Shown here: positions 1 to 7,683 of the stretch, piece after piece
How positions within the stretch are numbered: the stretch's first letter is position 1
How the letters are laid out: every line of letters begins with the position of its first letter
Assembly: GCA_964529035.1 (NCBI GenBank)
Contig: CAZGUG010000037.1
Span: 1-20,523 of the forward strand
Origin: CAZGUG01 sp964529035
GTDB taxonomy: Bacteria > Bacillota > Clostridia > Ch29
Reading direction: 5' to 3'
DNA: 20,523 nt
The notes under the pieces: model-generated
The model's input: the letters and a program-made list of their open reading frames with translations, nothing else
The model's database searches: none
What the model was told of the DNA's origin: nothing
Made by a program: the position numbers and the translations under genes

Positions 1-213
1 GGGAAAAACAGTACAAGAATAGGTAAAAGGATGAGGATAATAGTGGACGGGCGGGAGAATGAACTGTATTACGGAAGGACCTACGGTGATGCTCCGGATG
101 TTGACAACCGGGTGCTTTTTACTTCAGAAAGCAGTGTAAAGACGGGGGATTTTGTCGAGGTGGAGATTGACCATGCGCTGGAGTACGATTTGGTTGGGAG
201 AGTGGTAGAATGA
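1..213 (+). CDS. rimO: RimO C-terminus (TRAM domain), 5' end outside window
   Basis: This is the tail of a radical-SAM methylthiotransferase. RimO methylthiolates a conserved aspartate of ribosomal protein S12 in the cytoplasm. Only about 70 residues are inside the window and the reading frame is open from base 1. They form a TRAM-like beta-barrel with the YYGRTYGDAPDVD stretch typical of RimO; MiaB tails lack this GRxYxDAPxVD signature. The radical-SAM CxxxCxxC motif lies upstream of the window and cannot be checked. The stop codon TGA (211-213) overlaps the pgsA start as ATGA, so the two genes are translationally coupled. The rimO-pgsA-cinA-recA order is common in clostridia and supports the name. 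Confidence 0.85.
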   Translation, partial: GKNSTRIGKRMRIIVDGRENELYYGRTYGDAPDVDNRVLFTSESSVKTGDFVEVEIDHALEYDLVGRVVE

Positions 214-752
214 ATTGGGCAAACAGGCTGACCCTTTTACGTATTATACTTGTACCTGTGTTTATGGTTTTTCTGCTGAACAAGATTAACTGCGGTGAAT
301 ACATTGCAGCGGCGGTATTCATCCTGGCCGCCCTTACCGACAGCCTTGACGGGTACATAGCGAGAAAGCACAACCAGATAACCAAACTGGGTAAGCTGAT
401 GGATCCGGTGGCCGACAAGCTCCTGATAACTGCCGCGCTGATATCGCTGGTACAGATGGGTAAGTTGTCGGCATGGATAGCCATGGTGATAATTGCCCGG
501 GAATTCGTTGTTACCGGTTTAAGGGGTGTTGCCGCTTCCGAGGGAAAAGTCATAGCCGCCAGCATTTGGGGTAAACTCAAAACCATTTCACAAATAGTTG
601 CCATAGTGGCGATAATGCTCAACAATTTCCCCTTCAAAAATTGGAATATACCCTTTGACGTAATAGCGATATGGGTTGCGGTGGCGCTGACATTGTTTTC
701 GATGGTGGATTACCTGTACAAGAGCAGAACAATATTTATTGATTCCCGCTAG
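210..752 (+). CDS. pgsA: CDP-diacylglycerol--glycerol-3-phosphate 3-phosphatidyltransferase
   Basis: PgsA makes phosphatidylglycerol-phosphate from CDP-diacylglycerol and glycerol-3-phosphate, the committed step of anionic phospholipid synthesis, in the cytoplasmic membrane. The 180-residue protein shows the full CDP-alcohol phosphotransferase motif: D44, D47-G48, A51-R52, G61, D65 and D69 in the spacing DxxDGxxARx8GxxxDxxxD. Hydrophobic stretches at about 8-24, 31-46, 70-90 and 125-170 fit the family's multi-span topology, and length is normal for bacterial PgsA. The start ATG overlaps the rimO stop by four bases. cinA follows after 36 bp, in a co-transcribed arrangement widespread in Firmicutes. 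The related enzymes cardiolipin synthase and PssA share the motif, but synteny and length favour PgsA. Confidence 0.93.
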   Translation: MNWANRLTLLRIILVPVFMVFLLNKINCGEYIAAAVFILAALTDSLDGYIARKHNQITKLGKLMDPVADKLLITAALISLVQMGKLSAWIAMVIIAREFVVTGLRGVAASEGKVIAASIWGKLKTISQIVAIVAIMLNNFPFKNWNIPFDVIAIWVAVALTLFSMVDYLYKSRTIFIDSR

Positions 753-788
753 AAACTGTACAAATAAAATACGGAAAGGACAGTTACC

Positions 789-2036
789 ATGAAAGCAGAA
801 ATCATTACAATTGGTACCGAAATACTCCTGGGAAACATAGTCAACACCAATTCATCTTTTTTGTCATCGCAGCTGGCCGGGCTCGGTATAGACGTATACT
901 ATCACGTTACTGTGGGAGACAATCCGGCAAGACTTGAGGAAGCGGTCAGAAATGCATTTAAAAGGAGCGACCTGATAATAACAACCGGCGGACTAGGCCC
1001 CACTTCGGATGATATTACAAAGGAAATTATAACTGAAGCAGCCGGGAAAAGGCTTATACCGGATGAAGCGGAGCTCGAAAAACTGAAAAACTATTTTAAA
1101 AAAAGAAACAGAAAAATGACACCAAACAACATAAAACAGGCATACATTCCCGAGGGCAGCAGGGCCGTGCCCAATGATAACGGAACGGCTCCGGGCATTA
1201 TACTGGAACTGGACAGTAAAGCGGTAATTATGCTACCGGGCCCGCCGGCAGAAATGAAACCTATGTTTTTAAGCAGCATTGTTCCGTATCTCAGAAAAAA
1301 GTCAAAACAGGCGCTTGTTTCGGTTAATATGAATTTTTTCGGTATCGGGGAATCCACACTGGAACATGAATTGTATGACCTTATTAAGAATCAGTCTGAT
1401 CCAACCATTGCCACCTATGCCGGTGAAGGGGAAGTAAGGGTGAGGCTGACCGGCAGGGCGGAAAAAAGTGGTGAAATACCGGCTTCGATTACAGAAGTGA
1501 AACAAATAATAGAAAAACGGCTGGGAAAATATATTTACTGCTGCGGCAGCCAAACCCTTCAGCAGGTTACAGGGAAGGCACTTATGGATAAAGGTAAAAC
1601 CCTTGCGGTGGCTGAATCCTGTACGGGAGGCAGGATTAGCAGTATCCTTACTTCGGTACCGGGTATTTCAAAGGTCTTCAAGGGGACCATTGTAAGTTAC
1701 AGCAACGATATCAAGGAAGAACTGCTGTATGTATCAAAAAATACCCTGCGGGAAAAAGGAGCGGTGAGCTCGGACACAGCCCGTGAGATGGCGGCAGGAG
1801 TGAAAAGAGCATGCCGTTCGGATATAGGCCTGGCTGTTACAGGAATAGCCGGCCCCGACGGCGGCAGCGAGGAAAAACCCGTGGGTCTTGTATATACAGC
1901 CCTGGCAACGGATGACTGTCTCAAGTGCTGGGAGATGAGGTTCGCAGGTAACCGGGAAAAGATAAGCACCTATGCTGCAAAGAATGCGGTAAATCATCTG
2001 AGACTTTATCTGCTTGGCCAATATAGCAAGTATTGA
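789..2036 (+). CDS. cinA: CinA: competence/damage-inducible protein with NMN deamidase domain
   Basis: This is a two-domain protein of 415 residues. The N-terminal COG1058/MoCF-like domain (about 1-170) shows the nucleotide-binding TTGGLGPTSDD at 65-75 and a LPGPPAEMKP loop. The C-terminal PncC-like domain (about 255-410) carries AESCTGG at 275-281 with the catalytic serine S277, then a VTGIAGPDGG loop. Known family members hydrolyse ADP-ribose (N-terminal domain) and deamidate nicotinamide mononucleotide (C-terminal domain) in pyridine-nucleotide salvage. The start ATG has a GGAAAGGA ribosome site. The last codons overlap the -35 element of the recA promoter, so cinA may be read with recA as well as the upstream genes. 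All key residues look intact. Confidence 0.95.
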   Translation: MKAEIITIGTEILLGNIVNTNSSFLSSQLAGLGIDVYYHVTVGDNPARLEEAVRNAFKRSDLIITTGGLGPTSDDITKEIITEAAGKRLIPDEAELEKLKNYFKKRNRKMTPNNIKQAYIPEGSRAVPNDNGTAPGIILELDSKAVIMLPGPPAEMKPMFLSSIVPYLRKKSKQALVSVNMNFFGIGESTLEHELYDLIKNQSDPTIATYAGEGEVRVRLTGRAEKSGEIPASITEVKQIIEKRLGKYIYCCGSQTLQQVTGKALMDKGKTLAVAESCTGGRISSILTSVPGISKVFKGTIVSYSNDIKEELLYVSKNTLREKGAVSSDTAREMAAGVKRACRSDIGLAVTGIAGPDGGSEEKPVGLVYTALATDDCLKCWEMRFAGNREKISTYAAKNAVNHLRLYLLGQYSKY

Positions 2037-2060
2037 CAAAATCCATAATTGATATATAAT
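2033..2060 (+). promoter_or_regulatory. Sigma-A promoter of recA
   Basis: A perfect TTGACA (2033-2038) and a perfect TATAAT (2055-2060) are separated by 16 bp. The -35 element overlaps the cinA stop codon. It gives recA its own strong start independent of the upstream operon. Confidence 0.88.
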
Positions 2061-2068
2061 AATAAACA

Positions 2069-2080
2069 GAACACTTGTTC
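2069..2080. promoter_or_regulatory. LexA (SOS) operator of recA
   Basis: GAAC-ACTT-GTTC is a perfect inverted repeat matching the Firmicute LexA/DinR box GAAC-N4-GTTC. It begins eight bases after the -10 element, over the expected transcription start, where bound LexA would block initiation. This predicts DNA-damage induction of recA and probably recX. Confidence 0.88.
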
Positions 2081-2106
2081 CTATATTTAAAAGGTGGTGT
2101 GTGTAT

Positions 2107-3141
2107 ATGAATAATGAAAAAGCAAAGGCTCTTGAATTGACCATAAACCAAATTGAAAAACAGTTTGGTAAGGGCTCGGTAATGAAACTCGGGGACCAGA
2201 AGGCAGGCCTTAACGTATCCAGCATTCCTACGGGTGCTCTGAATCTGGATATTGCCCTTGGCATCGGAGGAGTACCGAGGGGAAGAATTGTTGAAATATT
2301 CGGACCCGAATCTTCGGGCAAAACTACGGTGGCACTGCATATTATTGCCGAAGCACAGAAAACCGGCGGCAATGCCGCATTTATTGATGCGGAACATGCC
2401 CTTGACCCGGTATATGCGGGGAATCTCGGCGTAGATATTGAAAACCTGATTGTTTCGCAGCCGGATACCGGTGAACAGGCCCTTGAGATTGCCGAGGCGT
2501 TGGTGCGTTCCGGTGCTTTGGATGTTGTGGTAATAGATTCGGTTGCCGCTTTGGTTCCAAAGGCCGAAATAGAGGGAGAAATGGGAGATGCCCATGTCGG
2601 ACTGCAGGCAAGGCTTATGTCGCAGGCACTGAGAAAACTTGCAGGAGCCATAAGCAAATCAAGGACCACGGCAATATTTATCAACCAGCTTCGTGAAAAG
2701 GTAGGTATAATGTTCGGAAACCCCGAAACCACCCCGGGAGGAAGGGCTTTAAAATTCTATGCTTCGGTAAGACTTGATGTGCGCAGAATAGAAATACTGA
2801 AACAGGGCGACCAAAATATAGGAAACCGTACCAGGGTAAAGGTTGTTAAGAACAAGGTGGCCCCCCCGTTCAAACAGGCCGAATTTGATATAATGTACGG
2901 TAGGGGGATATCCAGGGAGGGAGCAATCCTGGATGCTGCGATCGAGGAAGGAATTGCATCAAAGAGCGGTTCCTGGTATTCCTTCCAGGATATAAGGCTT
3001 GGCCAGGGGAGGGAAAATGCCAAGCAATACATGATTGAAAATCCCGACCTGTGCCTTCAGATAGAAAACCAGGTCAGAGAAAGATACAATATGAATATAC
3101 TGCCCAGTGAAAAACCGGACCAGGAAAACCCGGAAGGCTGA
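2107..3141 (+). CDS. recA: RecA recombinase
   Basis: RecA polymerises on single-stranded DNA, drives strand exchange, and triggers LexA self-cleavage. The 344-residue protein has the Walker A GPESSGKT at 66-73, a Walker B VVVIDS near 140-145, the L1 region around EIEGEMGDAHVGLQARLMSQ, and the L2 loop GNPETTPGGRALKFY, all canonical. I chose the ATG at 2107 because AAGGTGG (2091-2097) lies nine bases upstream; the GTG at 2101 is only three bases from it. The C-terminal tail is short and not strongly acidic. A consensus promoter and a LexA box precede the gene, and recX follows after 33 bp, so both are probably SOS-induced together. Confidence 0.98.
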   Translation: MNNEKAKALELTINQIEKQFGKGSVMKLGDQKAGLNVSSIPTGALNLDIALGIGGVPRGRIVEIFGPESSGKTTVALHIIAEAQKTGGNAAFIDAEHALDPVYAGNLGVDIENLIVSQPDTGEQALEIAEALVRSGALDVVVIDSVAALVPKAEIEGEMGDAHVGLQARLMSQALRKLAGAISKSRTTAIFINQLREKVGIMFGNPETTPGGRALKFYASVRLDVRRIEILKQGDQNIGNRTRVKVVKNKVAPPFKQAEFDIMYGRGISREGAILDAAIEEGIASKSGSWYSFQDIRLGQGRENAKQYMIENPDLCLQIENQVRERYNMNILPSEKPDQENPEG

Positions 3142-3174
3142 TGACAATAATCGTAATGGATAGAGGTGCGGCGG

Positions 3175-3621
3175 ATGGAAGAGTACAGCAAAGGGTTTAA
3201 TACCGCTTTGAGATTCCTATCAAGAAGACTTAAAACCGAATCCGAGGTAAGGGACAAACTGAGAAGCAGCTGTAGCGAAGAGCTTACCGAACGTATATTG
3301 GAAAAGCTTAAGGAACTCGGCTATATCGATGACGATTATTATGTATCCTGTTATATAAGGGACAGAATGAAGTTAAATCCTATGGGCCGGTTCAGGATAA
3401 AAAAGGAACTGGATCAAAAAGGTGTAAGAAAAGACCTTGTAGAGAACAACACCGAATATAATAATATCGATGAAGTACCGGTTATAATGGGTTTGCTGGA
3501 CAGAAAATTTAAAAAGCCTGACCCAATGGACGAAAGCGACTTGAGAAAAATTGCAGGCTATTTGAAGAGAAGGGGTTTTAACTTGGATAGTATCAATAAA
3601 GTGTTGAAACGGTTAACTTGA
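3175..3621 (+). CDS. recX: Regulatory protein RecX
   Basis: RecX binds inside the RecA filament groove and limits RecA activity. The protein has 148 residues, mostly helical and charged, with the tandem three-helix repeats of the family: ALRFLSRRLKTESEVRDKL, then LKELGYIDDDYYVSCYIRDR, then a C-terminal YLKRRGFNLDSINKVLKRL. I chose ATG 3175 because AGAGGTG (3162-3168) is six bases upstream; the GTG at 3166 lies inside that ribosome site. It sits 33 bp behind recA, the usual genetic linkage. The stop codon is embedded in the -35 box of the next promoter. Confidence 0.88.
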   Translation: MEEYSKGFNTALRFLSRRLKTESEVRDKLRSSCSEELTERILEKLKELGYIDDDYYVSCYIRDRMKLNPMGRFRIKKELDQKGVRKDLVENNTEYNNIDEVPVIMGLLDRKFKKPDPMDESDLRKIAGYLKRRGFNLDSINKVLKRLT

Positions 3622-3646
3622 CATAAATAATAAAAAAATATAAAAT
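3618..3646 (+). promoter_or_regulatory. Sigma-A promoter for rny
   Basis: TTGACA (3618-3623), a 17-bp spacer and TAAAAT (3641-3646) form a near-consensus promoter. Its -35 box overlaps the recX stop codon. The predicted start, about 3653, falls inside the inverted repeat listed next. Confidence 0.72.
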
Positions 3647-3672
3647 TATTACGATACGGTAGTATCGTAATA
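3647..3672. promoter_or_regulatory. Perfect 11-bp inverted repeat over the rny transcription start (candidate operator)
   Basis: TATTACGATAC, a GGTA centre and GTATCGTAATA make a perfect palindrome with 11-bp arms. It begins directly after the -10 box. No T-run follows, and the predicted transcript would start inside the left arm. A DNA operator for a dimeric repressor therefore fits better than a terminator. I cannot name the regulator. Confidence 0.6.
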
Positions 3673-3743
3673 TTGCTATTTTCAGTAATTAAGAACATTT
3701 AAGAATATAAACCCGGAAAACTGAATAGAGGAGGTGTTGGAGC

Positions 3744-5276
3744 ATAGATATTCTTATAGTAGCATTCATAGCATCTCTGGTGGCTTTTTTTATTGGGTAT
3801 TTGGTAAGAAAGATAATTGCGGAAGCAAAAATTACCAATGCGGAAGAATTAGCTAAAAAACTGATTTCGGATGCTGAAAAGGAGGCAGAAACATTAAAGA
3901 AGGAGCAGCTCCTGGAGGCAAAGGAAGAAGTCCACAGGCTGAGAAACGAATTAGAAAAAGAATCCAGAGAAAGAAGGAACGAACAGCAGAGGATCGAAAG
4001 AAGGCTTATTCAAAAAGAAGAATCCCTTGACAAAAAAATAGAAACCATCGAGAAGAAGGAAGAATTACTTAATATCAGGGAAGAAAACACAAAACGCCGG
4101 CAGGAAGAGATTAACCAGTTGTACGAAAAACAAATAAAGGAACTCGAAAGAATGTCAGGACTTTCCTGTGAAGAGGCGAAGGAGATTCTTTTTAATGATA
4201 TAAGGAAAGAAACAGAAAAAGATGCAGCTGCTATGGTTAAGGAAATAGAGGCACAGGCGAAGGATGAAGCCGACAAAAAAGCAAGGGAAATAATAACCTG
4301 TGCCATACAAAAATGTGCGGCGGACCACGTTGCAGATACTACCGTTTCTGTAGTTCAATTGCCAAACGATGAAATGAAGGGAAGAATAATCGGACGGGAA
4401 GGAAGAAACATAAGGACCCTGGAGACCTTGACAGGTATTGACTTGATAATTGACGATACTCCGGAAGCAGTTATACTTTCCGGGTTTGACCCAATTAGGA
4501 GGGAGACTGCACGGATCGCCCTGGAAAAGCTTATAGCAGACGGAAGAATACATCCTGCCAGGATAGAGGAAATGGTTGAAAAAGCCAAAAAGGAAGTGGA
4601 TGCTAAGGTTAGGGAACACGGTGAGCAGGCGACCTTTGAGACAGGCGTTCACGGACTGCATCCGGAACTTGTCAAACTGCTTGGGAGGCTTAACTACCGT
4701 ACCAGTTACGGCCAGAATGTGCTTATACATTCTATTGAAGTGGCTCAATTGGCTGCTTCCATGGCTGCCGAACTCGGCGCGGACATAAAACTGGCAAGAA
4801 GAGCCGGGTTGCTTCACGACATCGGTAAGGCGGTAGACCACGAAATGGAAGGGAATCACGTGCAGATCGGGGTTAGTATAACAAAGAAATTCAGGGAGTC
4901 CCAGGAGGTTATACACGCAATAGGAGCACACCACAACGATATAGAGCCTACAACCGTTGAAGCCATTCTGGTGCAGGCTGCAGATGCGATTTCGGCTGCC
5001 AGGCCGGGCGCAAGAAGGGAAACCCTGGAGGCCTATATAAAAAGGCTGGAGCAGCTTGAAGAGATAGCAAGCTCCTTCGATGGCGTTGACAAATCCTATG
5101 CGATACAGGCAGGAAGAGAAATAAGAATTATGGTGAAACCTGAAGACGTAGGAGATACAGACATTACTTTCATCGCTAAGAAAATCTCAAAGAGAATAGA
5201 AGAGGAACTGGATTACCCGGGACAGATAAAGATAAACGTTATAAGGGAGACAAGGGCAATTGAATACGCAAAATAA
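3744..5276 (+). CDS. rny: Ribonuclease Y, apparent ATA start codon
   Basis: RNase Y is the membrane-anchored endoribonuclease that starts bulk mRNA decay in Firmicutes. With the start at 3744 the protein has 510 residues: an N-terminal membrane helix (about 2-22), a long charged coiled coil (about 28-190), a KH domain with IIGREGRN at 215-222, and an HD domain with H358-D359 in LLHDIGK. Length matches the family (about 510-520). No ATG, GTG or TTG lies in frame between the upstream stop (3726) and GTG 3780. That GTG would delete half the membrane helix and has no ribosome site. AGGAGGTG (3729-3736) sits seven bases before ATA 3744, which restores the normal N-terminus. ATA is therefore either a rare start codon or a base error for ATG. 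Synteny with recA and spoVS is conserved. Confidence 0.93.
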   Translation: MDILIVAFIASLVAFFIGYLVRKIIAEAKITNAEELAKKLISDAEKEAETLKKEQLLEAKEEVHRLRNELEKESRERRNEQQRIERRLIQKEESLDKKIETIEKKEELLNIREENTKRRQEEINQLYEKQIKELERMSGLSCEEAKEILFNDIRKETEKDAAAMVKEIEAQAKDEADKKAREIITCAIQKCAADHVADTTVSVVQLPNDEMKGRIIGREGRNIRTLETLTGIDLIIDDTPEAVILSGFDPIRRETARIALEKLIADGRIHPARIEEMVEKAKKEVDAKVREHGEQATFETGVHGLHPELVKLLGRLNYRTSYGQNVLIHSIEVAQLAASMAAELGADIKLARRAGLLHDIGKAVDHEMEGNHVQIGVSITKKFRESQEVIHAIGAHHNDIEPTTVEAILVQAADAISAARPGARRETLEAYIKRLEQLEEIASSFDGVDKSYAIQAGREIRIMVKPEDVGDTDITFIAKKISKRIEEELDYPGQIKINVIRETRAIEYAK

Positions 5277-5301
5277 AAGGGCTGAAAAGCTCTTTTGTTT
5301 T
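5275..5301 (+). terminator. Terminator after rny
   Basis: AAAAGGGCT (5275-5283), a GAAA loop and AGCTCTTTT (5288-5296) form a 9-bp stem with one G-U pair, followed by GTTTT. It overlaps the rny stop codon. Confidence 0.7.
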
Positions 5302-5359
5302 GCACATGTTTAAAGGATGTCGCTTTATACAGCTGCGGGTCTAAAATATTAGCCAATAA

Positions 5360-5388
5360 AAAGGGTTTTTTTGCTATCTGTAGAATAT
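5360..5388 (+). promoter_or_regulatory. Probable sigma-H promoter of spoVS
   Basis: AAAGGGTTT (5360-5368), an 11-bp spacer and GTAGAATAT (5380-5388) match the sigma-H consensus RNAGGAWWW-N11/12-RNNGAATWW with one mismatch. In Bacillus subtilis spoVS is known to be a sigma-H gene, which supports the reading. Confidence 0.6.
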
Positions 5389-5429
5389 TTAATAAGGATG
5401 TAATAATTTATTTTAAGGGGGCTTTATTG

Positions 5430-5690
5430 ATGGAAATCTTGAAAGTATCTGCTAAGTCAAATCCGAACTCGGTTGCCGGAGCATTGGCTGGTGTCCTCAG
5501 GGAAAAGGGGAATGCTGAAATGCAGGCCATAGGGGCCGGCGCTTTGAACCAGGCAGTTAAAGCAGTTGCAATAGCTCGGGGATTTGTTGCTCCCAGTGGA
5601 ATGGACCTTATTTGCATACCAGCATTTACCGATATCGAAATAGACGGGGAAGAAAGGACAGCTATTAAATTGATTGTTGAGCCCAGATAA
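5430..5690 (+). CDS. spoVS: Stage V sporulation protein S
   Basis: SpoVS is a small Alba-like protein needed for spore coat and cortex formation. The 86-residue product matches the family over its full length: MEILKVSAKSNPNSVAGALA at the start, a central QAIGAGALNQAVKAVAIARG and a C-terminal FTDIEIDGEERTAIKLIVEPR. I chose ATG 5430 because AAGGGGG lies eight bases upstream and family members begin with this MEILKVS stretch; the in-frame extension upstream is not conserved-looking. The gene has its own probable sigma-H promoter and is bounded by two terminators, so it is a single-gene unit. In Bacillus, ymdB lies between rny and spoVS; it is absent here. Confidence 0.96.
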   Translation: MEILKVSAKSNPNSVAGALAGVLREKGNAEMQAIGAGALNQAVKAVAIARGFVAPSGMDLICIPAFTDIEIDGEERTAIKLIVEPR

Positions 5691-5703
5691 AAAAACGCTC
5701 ATT

Positions 5704-5732
5704 AAAAACCTGCTGTTTAGGCAGGTTTTTAT
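5704..5732 (+). terminator. Terminator after spoVS
   Basis: AAAAACCTGC (5704-5713) and GCAGGTTTTT (5721-5730) form a perfect 10-bp stem around a 7-base loop, with the T-run as the 3' arm. Confidence 0.85.
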
Positions 5733-5767
5733 TATGAAATACAGAGATATAAGAGGGGGGCCAAAGT

Positions 5768-6718
5768 TTGAAAAAATTTTTGACCGTTGATGCACACTGC
5801 GATTCCGTTTCAAAGGCATATAACCATAAAACCACCTTTGTTGACAGCAGGGGAGAAACCCATATCGATTTGAAAAGCCTGGATTCCATTACTCCTCACA
5901 TAGAGTTTTTTGCACTGTTTTGCGATAGTTTCGAAACGCAAAAGCACTACAGGGGTGTAATTAAACTTTTCGATTATTTCCATAAGGAATTGTCCGGCAG
6001 TACGAATCCCCCGGTTCTTATCAAAAACGCTGCCAGCCTTACAGACTGCATAGAAAACAACCGGCTGGGCATTATACTGGCTGTGGAAGGTGCATATCTT
6101 TTGGTGGACAATCTGCACCGCATTGATGAATTGTACAGGCTTGACGTGCGCTGTATTTCCCTTACATGGAATCCGGGGAACGGGTTATGCAGCGGGATTG
6201 GTGACAGTGAGGACAAAGGAATCAGTAAACAGGGCAGAAGAGCTGTAGAAAGAATAAACGAACTGGGTATACTTATGGATGTTTCGCATATTTCCAATAA
6301 GGGTTTTTGGGATATAATAGAACTAACCGATAAACCCGTTATTGCTTCCCATTCAAACTGCCTGTCCATATGTCCGCACGCCAGAAACCTGGATGACAGA
6401 CAGCTGGCGGCACTGGGTAAGCTGGGTGGAGTTGCAGGGGTCAATTTTGTTCCGGATTTCCTCGGCAGAGGTAAAGACAATGTTTCGGGAATTGCAGACC
6501 ATATAGAACACATAATAGAAAAGGCCGGTATAGACAGTGTTGGGTTGGGAAGCGATTTTGACGGAACAAAGGAGCTGCCCGGTGGAATATGCGGAGCGAA
6601 AGGTTTTATTAGGGTATACGAAGAACTGCAGAAAAGGGGATACGGTGCTTCCGATATTGAAAAAATTATGGGAGGTAATTTCTACAGGGTTATAAACAAT
6701 ACATTAAGTAGTGATTAG
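5768..6718 (+). CDS. Membrane dipeptidase family protein (peptidase M19)
   Basis: M19 enzymes are dinuclear zinc hydrolases that cleave dipeptides, including some with D-residues. The 316-residue protein shows the family metal ligands in order: H10-x-D12 (DAHCDS), bridging E107 (AVEGAY), H174 (DVSHIS) and H195 (ASHSNC), then GSDFDG near residue 258. Length is normal for bacterial members. I see no signal peptide or membrane segment, so it is probably cytoplasmic despite the family name. Translation starts at TTG 5768 after a GAGGGGGG ribosome site. It follows the spoVS terminator closely, so its own promoter must lie in 5733-5767 or it depends on read-through. A role in peptidoglycan-peptide turnover is possible but not shown by the sequence. 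Confidence 0.9.
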   Translation: MKKFLTVDAHCDSVSKAYNHKTTFVDSRGETHIDLKSLDSITPHIEFFALFCDSFETQKHYRGVIKLFDYFHKELSGSTNPPVLIKNAASLTDCIENNRLGIILAVEGAYLLVDNLHRIDELYRLDVRCISLTWNPGNGLCSGIGDSEDKGISKQGRRAVERINELGILMDVSHISNKGFWDIIELTDKPVIASHSNCLSICPHARNLDDRQLAALGKLGGVAGVNFVPDFLGRGKDNVSGIADHIEHIIEKAGIDSVGLGSDFDGTKELPGGICGAKGFIRVYEELQKRGYGASDIEKIMGGNFYRVINNTLSSD

Positions 6719-6775
6719 CAGCGGTGTGTCCCTGACCCGTTAGGCTATCAATCGGGGACATTTAGGAGGATTAAG

Positions 6776-7621
6776 ATGCAAAAAGCAGATCTGCACCTGC
6801 ACAGCAACAGATCGGACGGGCTCCTTTCTCCGACCAAAATTGTAGAGCAGGCAGCAAAACAGAACCTTTCAGCAATTGCGCTAACCGATCACGATACTGT
6901 TGAGGGTATAGATGAAGCCGTTAACGCCGGGAAGAGGTTGGGTGTCCTGGTGGTGCCCGGTATTGAAATAAATACAAGTGCCGACAACGGTGAACTGCAT
7001 ATTTTGGGGTATTTCATTGACCGCCGTAATAAACGGTTTACGCAGTTTCTGGAAAGGCTCATGATGGCAAGACAGGACAGGGTACGAAAAATAATAGCCA
7101 GGCTGCGGAGAATGGGATATGAGATTGAATTCGAGCAGGTCCTTTCGAAGGCAGAGGAAGCTTCTTCTATTGGAAGGCCGCATATAGCCAGGGTCATGCA
7201 GGAAATGAGTTATGTTTCAAGCCTCGGGGAAGCCTTTGAAAAACATATAGGTTATGGATGCCCGGCATATGTGGAAAGATACAGGCTGCTGCCGGCAGAA
7301 GCCATAGAACTAATCAAGGGCGGCGGGGGAGTGCCTGTTTTGGCTCATCCGGGAATGCTCAGCAGCCAAATATATATAGAAACGTGTATTGAATACGGGA
7401 TACAGGGTCTTGAAGTATATCATTCGAGTCACCGCGATTTTCAAACAGAACAGTTTCGGGACATTGCGGACAGACGCGGATTAATAGCTACGGGAGGATC
7501 GGATTCCCACGGAGAATGCGGATATGACGGAGTGAGACTTCTGGGAAGTGTTACGGTTACTTATGAAACAGTGGAGCTTTTGGAGAGAGTTTCCAGGGAC
7601 AACCGTAAAACAAATTATTAA
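6776..7621 (+). CDS. PHP-domain phosphoesterase (TrpH/RNase AM-like)
   Basis: Members of this PHP family are metal-dependent phosphoesterases; studied relatives act as 5'-3' exonucleases on short RNA or as nucleoside-3',5'-bisphosphate phosphatases. The 281-residue protein carries the PHP motifs: DLHLHSNRSDG at 5-15, ALTDHD at about 36-41, PGIEI around 62-66 with the metal-binding Glu, ELHILGYF, LAHPG and GGSDSHG near the C-terminus. The central insert (about 90-150) matches the YciV/TrpH type rather than the PolX or DnaE PHP modules. ATG 6776 follows TAGGAGGA. It lies between the dipeptidase and asnS, with short gaps, so the three may be co-transcribed. The exact substrate cannot be told from the sequence. 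Confidence 0.88.
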   Translation: MQKADLHLHSNRSDGLLSPTKIVEQAAKQNLSAIALTDHDTVEGIDEAVNAGKRLGVLVVPGIEINTSADNGELHILGYFIDRRNKRFTQFLERLMMARQDRVRKIIARLRRMGYEIEFEQVLSKAEEASSIGRPHIARVMQEMSYVSSLGEAFEKHIGYGCPAYVERYRLLPAEAIELIKGGGGVPVLAHPGMLSSQIYIETCIEYGIQGLEVYHSSHRDFQTEQFRDIADRRGLIATGGSDSHGECGYDGVRLLGSVTVTYETVELLERVSRDNRKTNY

Positions 7622-7683
7622 GAAGCACTTAAAGGAGAGAAGGGCAGCATTTGATAAACTCTACTTTAAAAGGAGGGAACACC

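Noticed and set aside
1734..2732. Long open frame on the minus strand across cinA and recA
   Set aside because: It runs antisense to two well-identified genes, has no recognisable domains and reads as low-complexity shadow protein.
4155..4934. 259-residue minus-strand open frame inside rny
   Set aside because: It is antisense to the conserved coiled-coil, KH and HD regions of RNase Y and resembles no family.
5295..5429. In-frame N-terminal extension of spoVS
   Set aside because: SpoVS begins at MEILKVS after a good ribosome site; the extension covers the rny terminator and the promoter region.
6727..6760. TGTCCC...GGGACA inverted repeat before the PHP gene
   Set aside because: Only 6 bp with a 22-base loop and no T-run; too weak to call a terminator or operator.
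7622..7683. T-box leader for asnS
   Set aside because: The gap is 62 bp and has no T-box core sequence or terminator.
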